Source of the DNA: Physcomitrium patens | Taxonomy: Eukaryota; Streptophyta; Bryopsida; Funariales; Funariaceae | Length of the DNA: 64,000 nt | Direction: 5' to 3' | Assembly: GCF_000002425.4 (NCBI RefSeq) | Contig: NC_037275.1 | Location: forward strand, 1,514,636 to 1,578,635 | In this document: piece after piece, positions 36,800-48,131 of the stretch | Layout of the letters: each line of letters opens with the position of its first letter | Position numbering within the stretch: the first letter of the stretch is position 1 | The notes under the pieces: generated by a model | Seen by the model: the letters and a program-made list of their open reading frames with translations, nothing else | Database searches by the model: none | What the model was told of the DNA's origin: nothing | Position numbers and translations under genes: made by a program

Positions 36800-37270
36800 T
36801 TACAATGGCGTGTGGTAAAAATCCTCAAGGTCTTCAAATTTTTCATTTGATATTGGTTTCTCTCTCAACTTATCATGATTTCTCTCATGATTAGCACAAA
36901 CAATTAAAAATTGAACTGCTTTTATCCCATCTTGGCTTCTTATTCTTGCATAAGCTGAACTATCATCCATTACTTTTGTTTCCATTCGTGTGGAAATAAT
37001 ATATGGTTGTCCCAATATAATAGGATATGTAGACATGTCTTGCACAAAGAAATTATGTTCATGAATAACATCTCCAATTGTCACTTTGATATTTGGACAT
37101 GCTCCATACAAATCTCCCTTTGAATTATTCGCAACTCTTATCATCCACCCATGTTCAGTATCAATAGGCCATTTTCCCTTGTTATATAATTCCTTTGACA
37201 TCAAATTGATTTCAGAACCATAATCAATTAATGCTACAACTGGTTCTTCTAAATTTCCCAATTTTATTAA
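36800..37270 (-). pseudogene. D protease region
   Basis: Aspartic-protease-like: EEPVVALIDYGSEINLMSKE followed by GWMIRVANNSKGDLYGACP, FFVQDMSTYPIILGQPYI and METKVMDDSSAYARIRS. Nearly residue for residue with B 45430-45890. The LGQPYI block is the family equivalent of the protease C-terminal ILG-hydrophobic motif. It would cleave Gag-Pol. Confidence 0.8.
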
Positions 37271-37599
37271 AGTCTCCGTTGTAGCCCTTGCCCAATGACT
37301 TCTAGAATAATGGCTAGAAGCTTGAATGACATCTTCTTTTTCTGAAAACCTTACTTACAAGACATCTCCAAAATTTTGTATTTCATCTTCTTCATCTTTA
37401 TTTCTTTCCATTGCTCTTGTTCCTTGTGCATTTGATGTCATAGAGTCTCCTATAGATTGTCATTTTCTATTTATTGTATCAATAATAACTTCATGAAACT
37501 CACGCTTTGCAATTCCTAGAATTTCACCAATTGTGAATTCAACCTTTCCACTTAAAATCCGCTCCTCCAATACCTTCTTCAAATCTGTAGCTGCTTCAA

Positions 37600-39240
37600 T
37601 ATCTAATTATAATTTATAAGCAAGAGCCTTTGCTTTTTCTTTTCTAATTTCCCTTTCTTTTGTAGAAATGCTCTCCATTGTCTCTTCATGTATAAAATTC
37701 TTTTGTTTTCGTACTTTTTCTCTTCTTGTAATTCTTTTTGAGGGCTCTTCATTATTTTCATCTCTCCTTTGTTTTTCTTCTATTAATGCTTCATGTTGAC
37801 TCCTTGCAATATGAGTATATACAGATAGTCTATCTACTGGATCATCCCACCCAGTAATTTGTTGAATGTTATTACCAACACGTTTCAAATCATCTCTAGT
37901 AAAATTTTCCCTTTCAGCATACCTCATTGCACTTATCCACAAAGAACTAGATTCTACTAGAAACTCAAGGTTTATACTTAAACATCTACTAGGATTTGCT
38001 TCCACCCAATATGTTGATGCTTCATTGCTTGAGATTGTCTGCACTTTAAAAGTATCTCCAATAAATAACTTCATTCCTCCTTTACCAAAATTTGTTTCCA
38101 ATTTTTCTCCATTTTCTTTTGAGTGTATCATACCATCTTTAAAAAAAAACAACTCCTTTACGTAATGCCTCTGTAAATTCTTCACATTCCCTCCTCGAGT
38201 GATCTAAGCTGTCACACCACATGCATCTATGTACTACACCCTCCATTGGCCTTGGTCTTTGTTTTGTTGATATTCTTGATGATTGACCTTTCTCTTGAAG
38301 TTTTACAAATTTTATTTACAAATCTCTCATCCCACGTATGATTTCATCAATTCTTTTTTCTTCTTTCTTTGATGTAGCCATTGAAGGTTGAATTAAAGAT
38401 GTTGGATGGATACTAGACACCTTTATCTTAGATGGTTGTAATGGTCTTTGATCACCCCCCATATCTTTTTTCTTTTCTCTTTTTGTCATCCTCTTTACAG
38501 CATCCTCTATCCTTTCCCAATTTGTTGTCAATCCTTCATCTTCTTCTTTATCTTCAAGCATGAATTCCAACTTCTCTTGCAACTTTCCATCAGCTGCTTG
38601 AAGAAAGAGCTCCACCTTACTTGAATCCAATAACTGTCTTTCTTTCTTTGATAAAGAAGAATATTGCTTTTCAAACTTCCTTAATAATTCTATTGCTAGA
38701 AGATCTTTCTTTGGCTTTTCAATCCATTCAAAAAAAGACCTTTTTGTAACCCTATCACTATCTTCTAAAAAAAACTCATCCTTCAAAGCTTGAGAAAATT
38801 TCTCCCATGAACCTCTAAAGTGTTGAATAAGAAACTTAACTTGATTTCTTATCTCTTGTGCAGAGGCTAATTCAAATAATTGAACCCTCTCACTTTCTAA
38901 AATACGCTTCAATTCCATTTCTTTTACATAACATCTTAAATATTTTGTAATATTTTTTCCTTCAAATTGATTGATCTTGTCCACGATCGCTTATAATGCT
39001 TTGTTAGCCATACTCTCTTTACAATCTTTAACCTGTTGCTCTTGTTGTTGCATGAACAAGGTCAAAGCTTCAAATATGCTTATGGAGTTAGGATCAAAAT
39101 GTATATCTTGTCCTCCAAATGAAGCTCTTCTTCCAACTCCACTTGAAGCACTATCCAAATTGCCTCCTTCCATTCTCCTTTAACTCCTTCTCCAAAATTC
39201 AAATAAAAAAAAATAATAATAAATTCCTTCCACCTCAAGC
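37600..39240 (-). pseudogene. D gag region
   Basis: Right to left: a glycine-rich N-terminus (GVGRRASFGGQDIHFDPNSI), FMQQQEQQVKDCKESMANKAL, NITKYLRCYVKEMELKRILE, a long charged capsid-like helix block (RGSWEKFSQALKDEFFLEDS, ERQLLDSSKVELFLQAADGK, EDKEEDEGLTTNWERIEDAV), and a downstream part at 37607-38185 (GGMKLFIGDTFKVQ, YTHIARSQHEALIEEKQRRD). The zinc-knuckle area lies near 38200-38240. Parallels B gag. Several breaks. Confidence 0.8.
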
Positions 39241-39243
39241 GTT

Positions 39244-39260
39244 TCACGTCAGGTTCACCA
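39244..39260 (-). other. D primer-binding site
   Basis: TGGTGAACCTGACGTGA on the minus strand, four bases from the LTR. Shares TGGTGAACC with B, so both use the same tRNA type (not identified). Confidence 0.65.
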
Positions 39261-39264
39261 AATA

Positions 39265-41245
39265 TGTCGTAATGTGTGAAGTCTTGCTTGAGAATGCTCC
39301 AGACACCTGGCTGTAGAAGGAAGAATAGAAATTGCGATAACAAAATCCTAAATAGAATACTAACAATGCTCTAATTAGACTATAATAATGGTAAACAAAC
39401 GTAATCAAATTCAAAACAACTCAAAGAAATTTCAAACAAACAATAAAATTATTAAAGAAATATTAGAATGATCACAAATTTTACTCAAATATATGTCAAT
39501 TCAACCTTAATTTAATTCTAGTTAAAATCCTATTGTATTTTACTCAACTTTAGACCAAACCTAATTAAATCTTAAATCCTAATAATTCCTAAATCCTAAG
39601 TCAAATCCTAAACAAATCTTAAATTAAACCCTATTCCAAACCCTAAACCCTAAACCAAATCCTAAATCAAATCCTAAACCAAACCCTAATCCAATCCTAA
39701 ATCCTAAACCAAATCTTAAATCATATCCTAACCAAACCCTAATCCAAACCCTGAATCAAATCCTAAAAAAAACCTAAATCTTAATCCAAACCCTAATCCA
39801 AACCTTAATCCAACTCTAAACTCTAATCTAAATCCTAAACCCTAAACCAAACCTTAAATCAAATCCTAATAAAATCCTAGTCCAAACTCTAATCCAAATC
39901 CTAAATCAAATCCTAACCAATTCCTAAACCCTAATCCAAATCCTAATCAAAATCCTAATCCAAACTCTAATCCAATCCTAAACTCTAATCCAAACCTTAA
40001 ACCCTAAACCAAACCTTAAATCAAACTCAAATCAAATCCTAATCCAAACCCTAATCCAAACCCTAAATCAAACCCTAACCAAATCCTAAATGCTAATCCA
40101 AACCCTAGCCAAACCCTAATCCAAACCCTAATCCAAACCCTAATCCAAACCCTAAACCGGACCCTAGCCAAACCCTAATCCAAATCCTAGTAATTCCTAT
40201 GACAGATTTAAACCTCAATATCTAATGAATAAACCATTGAACTCAATTCAAAATTTGCACACTTCTTAAAAATCAAGTTCAAAACAAGCAAATTTTTTTT
40301 TGAAAAGGATCGGAGTTACCAAAGTGACGAAAACCTCAAAAATGTGTTTGGGTGTTAGCCGGCCTCCTTCTCTAATCTTGTTGCCAACCTTCCAGAGCCA
40401 ATTTCTCTTCTTTGTGCCATTCGATTGGTTTCAAATTTCTTATGGATATAGGAAAACAAGTCTAATATCTTCTCACACAAGTTTTATTCCATTCCAACTA
40501 GTAGATTGCATGAAATCTTAAAAACCCTCACTAGACCTAAAATTCTACTTTCTGAGACCTTGACTCACTTAAACCTCAATTTCTCTCAGTTCAACCGTTA
40601 GATCAAGCTCAAATTTAGAACATGTATTCAACACAACTATAAACATGAACTCCAAAAAAATTCACCCATAGATCTGCAACAAAACTCTTGAAATCTTTCA
40701 ATACATAAACCCTATTATGTTTCATAAAATCCAAGTCATCCGAAAAAAAACTCAACTTTGCGAAGCTCTTACGAATTCATATCAACTCCAAATCACCCAA
40801 AATTAATGCCCATAGAAACCCTATCCAACCTTCTCTCCAATTCCACTCTCCGATCTGCCAAAGAGTCCTGGAGTCGTCGTCGAGACTCGGTTTTGTGCCT
40901 GAGGGTCTGATTTCGACCTTGGTTCATAACCGGCAATCTCCGGGTATCAATATCTAGTTTTTCTAAGTAATTTTTTTTTTTTTTAGAATTTACTCTTAAA
41001 TTTCTTCTAAAGATTTCTATATCATTTATTTTCCCAATCTACTTTGATTTGCCTTACTTATGGTACTACAAAGTAAGTAGAAGTCACCTTTTTAAAAGGC
41101 AGCATTGATACCTTTTAATTTTTCTACCCCTTTGGCTATTAACTATATTTTCTAAGATAATTTGATCTAATAATTTGAACTAAGATCTTTTAAATTATAA
41201 TAATCTCCACACTCTTTCACCTATTAATCGTGTTACATCATGACA
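39265..41245 (+). repeat. D 5' LTR with telomere-like array
   Basis: 1981 bp, TGTCGTAATG...CATCATGACA, for a minus-strand element. About 39540-40200 is an irregular array of CCCTAAA/CCTAAATCAAA-type units. Homologous, more decayed LTRs are at 15830-17446, 18878-20548 and 30969-32520. Strand is given for the TG-to-CA direction. Confidence 0.85.
39540..40200. repeat. Degenerate CCCTAAA-like tandem array inside the D LTR
   Basis: Dozens of units of the type CCCTAATCCAAA and CCTAAACCAAAT, about 6-13 bp in period. They resemble the plant telomere repeat CCCTAAA but are irregular and embedded in an LTR. Confidence 0.85.
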
Positions 41246-42100
41246 ATGTGCGGTACTATCACTTGCAAAATGTCCTCTACAATTGTCCAAATGAGATCCT
41301 TCCAAAATTGTATGAACTTCACTTTGAAAGATGCAACGATGTAAAATTCCATCCCGCCATTGTTTGTACAAGGCATCTCCAATCATGGTATATGACACAC
41401 TTTTTAAAATCAAATGCTTCTTTAATTTTTCATTATAGGAAATTGAAAAAGTCTGAAATGTTAGATATTGGATCAATTCACCATATTCGGATGTATTGAT
41501 ATCCTTAGTGAATAATTATGCATCCAAAAGAGCATCGTTTATCGGCTCATTACCCAGTATATTAGATAAACGGGATAAGTGATCCACATTGGCATGTTTC
41601 TTGCCGAGTCAAACGTTAATCGTAAAGTTACATTCCTGAAGAAGTAACATCCATCGAGCAATTCGTCCACTCAATTGAGGTTTATTTATCATGTACTTAA
41701 ATACATCATGATCAACATGGAACACAAATGGGTATCCAAGTAGATAGTGGCAGAATTTCTATACAGAGTAGATCATTCCGAGGGCTTTTCGCTAGGTAGT
41801 ATTATAATTTTGTTCTGTAGCAACGAATTGTCAGCTCGCATAATATATGGGATGATCTAATCTTTTTTCATGCTTTTGACTGAAAATGGATCCAATAGCA
41901 ATAGTGTACATTTCCACATAGTCATGAAACGGTTTTGTCCAACAAAGTGTTATAAGAATTGGGACAGATACCAATTTCCGTTTCAATTCGTCAAATGCAA
42001 AAGTATAGTCTTCAGTCTATATTGGGCTAAATCTGTCTGACGGGGGTTTCTTTAACAAGTTGATTAACAGTTGATAGATAACTGCAAAGGATTCAATAAA
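41246..42100 (-). pseudogene. C2 RNase H region
   Basis: The minus strand aligns to Gypsy RNase H: a DYVEMYTIAIGSIFSQ-like active-site strand near 41880-41920, YYASQFVATEQNY-like near 41820, HVDHDVFKYMINKPQL near 41690, and HANVDHLSRL near 41580. It lies between nested D and nested B. Would degrade RNA in the RNA-cDNA hybrid. Broken in several places. Confidence 0.75.
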
Positions 42101-42104
42101 ACGT

Positions 42105-43447
42105 TGTCGTGTTGTAACACGAGTATACAGTGAAAATAAAAAAAAGAAGAATTTTATTAATATTCAGTTACCTCGAATATTGGGAGCATCGACCAACTCT
42201 AGTACAAATACTGAGTGGTCAGGTTCAGTCGCTCCGTTACAGTCAGCCGGGGCATACTGAAATGCTCCATTCGATTCCAATAACGGGAGTCAGCAGGAAG
42301 AGAAGGGCCAATTCACATAACGGGTTCGAAGAGCCAATTGGATCCAATTTCGAGAATCCAATCCAGGTCCTCTTATCCAATATGAGACTTGAATTGGCCG
42401 GTCAACCCAATGCAGTCTAATTACGGGAAATCCAGGTCTTACTACGGGTCTTAGCCAATCTGATGCGAGGACCAATTTGACCCAATTACGGGAACATCCA
42501 GGTTACTATGGGCATCTTTCTCAATATGGAACCTGAATTGGTCGGGCGACTCAATGTGGTCCCGATTACGGGGTTCGATTCTGTTTCAGGTTGTCCTATT
42601 CTCTGTGCCGTTTCAGGGAACGTTGTTTTTAGTAAATGGATTTCTTAAAGGTAAAAATAGAGGAGAAAGCTCTGACGGCGAGAGCCAATTTCGGATCCAA
42701 GCTTGACGGTGGGAGCCAATTCCGGATCTAAGACGGAAGATTGAAGAAATTCAGAGGATAAGGTTAGGGGGGATATAGTTTTGAGAAAAAATTTTTGAAG
42801 GGGGTTTTTTTTTTTCTCTGGGAATCGGGAGGAGCTATTTTCAAGCTTTTGCAAGGTTACTAGTTCGGTTTTCATTGGAGGTTTTTGAAGATCAAGGAGA
42901 TTAGAGAGAGGAGCTTCATGCTTTGGGTCGGGGAAGGAAAGACATAGAATTTGGATTTTTCTTCTTCGTAGAGTTTTGGGAAGACTGAGGTAATCGCTGC
43001 TGAAGTCAGTATTGTAATGGTGAATCGGGATTTTTAATGAAGTGGGTTTGAATATTCTTGACTGTTTTGTGAAATTGAATTACGTCTATGATTGAAGGAT
43101 TAAAAGGGTGTCTATAGGATTGAGTATGCGGAGTGAATGAAATTTATTGGGTTAATTTAACAAGACAGTCAGTGGATACAAGATCGTAAGTACAAAACGG
43201 TATTGAAGATTAACAGTTTGGGTTGTTCGGGGTTCTCTGTAACGTCTAGAGACCTACCGGCTGGGGCAAAAAGGACTTTGATAAGCAGTCGAAGAGCATT
43301 CGTATAGATTTACGGTACATTGTTACAGTTGTTTATATTCCAGCAGTCAAAAACTGATAGACTGCTTGACTATCGGCGAATCTCCATACTACCTTCTATA
43401 GCCAGACGTCCGGCGCGTTCTCGAGCAGGAAAGCACGTAATACGACA
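42105..43447 (+). repeat. B 5' LTR
   Basis: TGTCGTGTTG...TACGACA with 6-bp inverted ends. Contains imperfect tandem units at about 42325-42590 and a poly-T tract near 42809. Confidence 0.93.
42325..42590 (+). repeat. Imperfect tandem repeat inside the B LTR
   Basis: Units of roughly 75-80 bp built on CCAATATGAGAC...TTGG(C/T)CGG...CAACCCAATG...AATTACGGG. Present in the 3' LTR (about 49650-49915) and on the other strand at about 470-740. Confidence 0.7.
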
Positions 43448-43452
43448 AAAAG

Positions 43453-43469
43453 TGGTGAACCCGATGTGA
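43453..43469 (+). other. B primer-binding site
   Basis: TGGTGAACCCGATGTGA, five bases after the 5' LTR. Same type as in D. Confidence 0.7.
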
Positions 43470-43518
43470 AAGCTTGAGGTAGAAGGTATTGGATTTCGGT
43501 TGATTTTATCTTTATTTT

Positions 43519-44900
43519 ATGGAAAACGAAAATAAAAATTTTGAAGGATTTTTGGGAGGAGTTTTTGGTGGGGAGTCTTCTAAAGGACAAGGTATGCACA
43601 TGGATCCATCTATTGCTAGTTTGTTTCAAGCCTTCTCATTGTCAATACAGCAACAGCAAAGCAATGATCAAAAAGAAGCTTTGGCAACCAAAGCATTGCA
43701 AGCAGTGGTCAATAAAATTGATCAATTTGATGGGAGGAATATTTCAAGGTATTTAAGATGTTATGTTCGTGAAATGGAATTAAATCGGGTTTCTGAGAAG
43801 AAAATGGTTGCATTATTTGGACTTGCCACGATACCGGAGATAAGGGACTACATTACATCCATTACGGATCATTGTGGGAATTCATGGGAGGATTTTTCAC
43901 ATGCATTGAAAGACGAATATTTCTTGGAAGATGCTGATCGCGTTACTAAGAAGCTGTTTCTGGGATGGATTGAACGGCCCAATAAGAATTTGCAAGCAAC
44001 AGAGCTACTAAGGGAATTTGAGAGGCAGTACTCTCAATTGTCGAAGATAGAAAAATTGACATTGGAGCCGAACAAAGTTGATCTATTTCATCAAGCTGCT
44101 GATGGAGAATTGCAAGGGAAATTAGAACCCCTTCTTGAAGACAAAGAAGAAGATGAAGGATTGACAACGAAGTGGAAGAACGTTGAAGATGCGGTGGGGT
44201 TGCTTACAAAAAAAGAAAGGAGGAAGGATAGGAGCAATATTCCAAAAACAGTACAAGCACCCAAAGCTCCAGTACGTACAACACCACCAATAATGTCTAC
44301 AGTTCAACCTTCGACATCCTTATCAAAGAAAGCAGATATGGGGATGGAAGAAATTATACGAGGAATGCGAGATCTTCAAATCAAATTGGCAAGACTTGAA
44401 GAGAATACTTCTATAAACAATTCGAAGAATGTTTCAAAACAAGGATATGTACAAAGATGCATTTGGTGTGATGATGCTTCACACACTAGAAAAGATTGCA
44501 ATGAATTTAATAATATGATACGGCAGGGAATTATTTGCTGGAAAGATGGGAAGATAGCATTGAAAAATAGGGAGGATCTTCTTCAAACCAATTTTGGCAA
44601 GGGTAGAATGAGAGCATTGGTTCAAGATTACTTAAAGGAGCATGAAACAGTAGCACGAGAAAGTACAAGTTATGGTACTAGAGTAGATGATGAAATTGGT
44701 GGAAGTACGGAAACTAGTGAGTTTTGGGCTTTTGTCGTTTCTACAATGCAAGAAGGGAAATTACCTCGAGAAGCGTTATTGAGAACTGCAGCTACAATAC
44801 GAGGTAGAACAGGTTGGGAGGATCTTGTTGAGTCTCTTTCAGTTCATGCATATATTGCTAAGAACCAACATGAAGCTTTGATGGAAGAAAAAAGATGAGG
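43519..44900 (+). CDS. B gag
   Basis: A long open frame from MENENKNFEGFLGG. A glutamine-rich helix (SIQQQQSNDQKEALATKALQ) is followed by NISRYLRCYVREMELNRV, a capsid-like helical block (CGNSWEDFSHALKDEYFLED, LLREFERQYSQLSKIEKL, LEDKEEDEGLTTKW), a basic linker, and a CX2CX4HX4C zinc knuckle CIWCDDASHTRKDC near residue 315. It would assemble the particle and bind genomic RNA. At about 459 codons it is longer than most Gypsy gag proteins. A downstream gag-pol linker continues from about 45010. Confidence 0.85.
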
Positions 44901-45009
44901 AAATTTTGATGATACTAGAGAAGGAAATTCTTTTAAGAGGCAAACTCGAGGAGACAAGGCTCGGGAGGCAGCTTTACAAGAATCGCCTGTAAAGGATACC
45001 TCAGTATCA

Positions 45010-46200
45010 TTGAGAGAAAAAACAACAGAGACAAAAGATAAGGGCAAATCAATTGCTTATAAGCTACTTTCTGACATTGAAGCGGCAACAAATTTGAAAG
45101 GGGTGTTGGAAGAACGTATATTAAACGCTAAGGTGGAATTCACATTGAAAGAAGTCTTGGGAATTGCAAAGAAGGAGTTTCATGATGTTATCATTGACAG
45201 CATTAAGCGAAAGAGGCAATTAATGGGCAAAACTGGAATGAGTCATGCTATTGATGCAAGAATATGTAGAGATGAAGAAGAGGTTGATATTGGTTACAAG
45301 CAACCAACAAATGAAAAGAATGGGTATAATCAGCGAGTACGTTTTGAAGATTCTAGTGACAAGGAAATGGAAACTTTGAGCCATTATACTCGAAAGCATT
45401 GGGCAAGGGCAACTACTGAGGTATTGGTGAAGGTAGGAGATATAGAAGAACCAATAGTTGCTTTGGTGGACCATGGTTCTGAAATAAATCTCATGTCTAA
45501 AGATCTTTATAAGAAGCAAAAATGGCCAATTGATATGGAACATGGATGGGCAATACGAGCAGCTAATAACACACGAGGCGAATTATATGGAGCTTGTCCA
45601 GATGTCAAAATTCGGATTGGGGATGTTGCTACAGAGCAACATTTCTTCGTTCAAGATACAACGTCTTATCCGTTGATTTTAGGACAACCTTATATCACGG
45701 CAACACGGATGGAAACAAAGGTACTTGACGATGGTTCTGCTTATGCAAGGGTACGGAGCGAAGATGGGAGGAAAGCTGTACAATTTCTTACAGTACCTCC
45801 TAACCATGAACGGAATCGAGATAGGTTGAGGGAGAAACCATTGCCAAAGATTGTTGAAGGATTTAAGGATTTTGGGGAGGTACCACTGTAAAGCGAGATT
45901 ATGGAGGTACAAAAGAGGAGGTACTCTCGCGAGATGAAGGTGCCTTTGATGCGAGTTTTATTGGTATATTGGAGAATGGAAATATTATGTATAAGAAAGT
46001 TGATGATTTTAAAAGAAAAGAAAGAAAAAGATTATATGATATTGAAGGACAGTTACGCAAGATAGGTACGTTGCAAGATGATGAGAGGATTTTGAGTGTT
46101 TATGAAGAAAATGGGCTGGAAGATTCATTGGAATTGATTACATCTATTGGGTTAGGGGATAATGATAAGATTGTTGAGATTCATTCGAGAGAGGTTTAGA
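45010..46200 (+). pseudogene. B protease and flanking linkers
   Basis: The linker (TNLKGVLEERILNAKVEFTL, VIIDSIKRKRQLMG) leads into the aspartic-protease-like domain at about 45420-45720: EEPIVALVDHGSEINLMSKD, GWAIRAANNTRGELYGACP, FFVQDTTSYPLILGQPYI. A spacer follows (RLYDIEGQLRKIG) to about 46200. D has the same block. The D-x-G-S-E-I-N-L-M-S form is shared by both copies, so I read it as a family feature. Lightly broken. Confidence 0.82.
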
Positions 46201-46202
46201 CT

Positions 46203-48090
46203 ATGCTTGAATCTTTTCAAGCACCAGAAGTCACAGTAGAGACGAGATATAAAACGGCAGATAAGAAGGTAAAGCCTGTTGCCGGACCATTACCAGAGGA
46301 TTCTAAAGAACAAATGGGAGAAGCATCAAAAGAAGCAAGTTTAAGAGATCCAATGAGTATTGGACATCAGTTTACTGAAGAGACTTTTGAAGAATTGAAG
46401 ATTGGTTCTGATGGTTCTTTATTGCCGGAGGAAATTACTTGCTTCAAAAAGATGTTGGCTAAACAAGGTAGATCGTTTGCCTTCGAATCTCATGAAATTG
46501 GGTGTGTGGATCCAAATATTATAACACCTATGGTTATCTTCACTGTACCGCATGTACCTTGGAATCTAAGACCGATTCCAGTACCGAGGACACATTTACC
46601 TAAATTGGTGGAACTATTAAAAGAAAAGATAAAGATGAAAATATTAGAACCTTCATTTGCGCCGTATTCTAGTCGATGGTTTACGGTACCTAAGAAGAAT
46701 GGGTCACTACGGTTTATTCAAGATATGCAACCGGTGAATGCAGTAACTGTCAGGAATGCAGGAATTGGACCTATTGTGGATGAATTTGCTGAGGCGTTTG
46801 CTGGAAGGGCGATCTATTCAATGGGTGATTTGTATTCAGGTTATGATCAATTTCAACTTGTTGAAGGAAGTAGAGATATGACAACGATGAGGATACCACT
46901 TGGATTGGTTAGAATGTGCACTCTTCCTCAAGGCGGGACCAACTCAGTTGCGCATATGATGAATGGGATGAATAAGGTATTTAGAGATTTTATTCCGGAA
47001 AAGACTATGCCTTTTCTGGATGATGTTCCTATAAAAGGGTGTAGAGAAGGAGACAAGGATGAAACTTTAGATACGAGGGGGTGTCGCAGATATGTTGTTG
47101 ATCATATACAGGATTGTAAAAAGAGTTTAACTCGGCTTGGAGAAGTTCATCTTACATTATCGGGTATGAAGTCCGTATTTGGAGTACGAGAGGTTGTAAT
47201 TGTTGGACATTTATGTGGATCTTATAGAAGAAAACCAGATCCGACTAAAGTTGATGCAATTGGAAGGATGAAAGAGGATTGTGATTCTTTAACAGAGGTT
47301 CGCAGGTTTTTGGGTGCATGTGTATTTTATCAAATCTGGATCCCTCATTTTGCTCACATAGCGGATCCATTATATGAACTGTTACGTAAGGGTTACCAAT
47401 TTAAATGGGAAGAAAGGCATATTCAGGCAATGCAAAGATTGAAGAAATTATTGATGTCAACTCCAATATTGAGGAAGGTTGATTATAAGTGCAATAGATC
47501 AGTGATTCTTACTGTGGACGCTAGTCCAATTGCCATTGGATGGGCTGTGGGTCAAGATGATTCATATGGGAGTAGATTTGCAGTTCGATTTGGGACTAAA
47601 GTTTTAAGTATTCGTCAGCGTGCATATTCGTAAGTCAAAAGAAAACTTTGGGGAGTTGTTTCGGCTATGAAAGCTGAAAAGGACTATTTGATTGGGGCAG
47701 TAGTAGTAATTGAAACAGATTGCTTGCCATTGCTTGAAATGATGATTAACTGTTCAACGCCAGATATTGCAATGTTGAGATGGATTGCTTATATTAAGTC
47801 ACTAAATCCAGAATTTAAGCATATCACTAGGAAGGACAATTTAGTAGCAGACATGCTATCTCGAGCAAGATACGAGAGGGAGGACGAAATGGTTGAAGAC
47901 ATTGATGATGTCGGATTGAAATTCTATTCAATATCAAATCTCAACAGAGAAGACAAGCTATTTCTTGAAGAATCTTATGAAGGAGAATTATTGAATATTG
48001 GTCATTATTTGAATACCTTGACTAAGCAGGGGAATTGGCCTACAAAAAAATTCAAACAAATAAGAAAAAAAGCATATGGATTTTTACTTT
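46203..48090 (+). pseudogene. B reverse transcriptase and RNase H region
   Basis: Reverse transcriptase: PRTHLPKLVELLKEKIKMKI, VPKKNGSLRFIQDMQPVNAV, IYSMGDLYSGYDQFQL, LPQGGTNSVAHMMNGMN, and the catalytic-site equivalent FLDDVPIKGC near 47010, then LTLSGMKSVFG and VRRFLGACVFYQIWIPHF. RNase H from about 47500: ILTVDASPIAIGWAVGQ, RQRAYS, ETDCLPLLEMM and VADMLSRARY. The FLDD-PIKGC form and the GCRR-DH block distinguish this polymerase from families A and C. Lightly broken. Confidence 0.88.
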
Positions 48091-48131
48091 GAGATGGGTT
48101 CTTATGAAAGAGACCGAAGAAAGGAATTGGG

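Larger units (their letters stand above)
36309..41245 (-). mobile_element. D: D/B-family Ty3/Gypsy element nested in C2
   Basis: Minus strand. A full 5' LTR of 1981 bp at 39265-41245, a primer site, gag (about 37600-39240) and protease (about 36800-37270) are present. The polymerase-integrase portion is not found in this copy, and only a short LTR stub is present at the left end (from 36309, TGTCGTAATGTGTGAAG). Flanks ACGT (36305-36308) and ATGT (41246-41249) fit a target duplication with a CpG decay. Protein sequence matches B throughout, but the LTR is different. Broken, several interruptions. Confidence 0.88.

Noticed and set aside
39540-40200. Possible true or interstitial telomere array
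   Set aside because: Units are irregular, and the array lies inside an LTR with matching decayed copies in three other LTRs.
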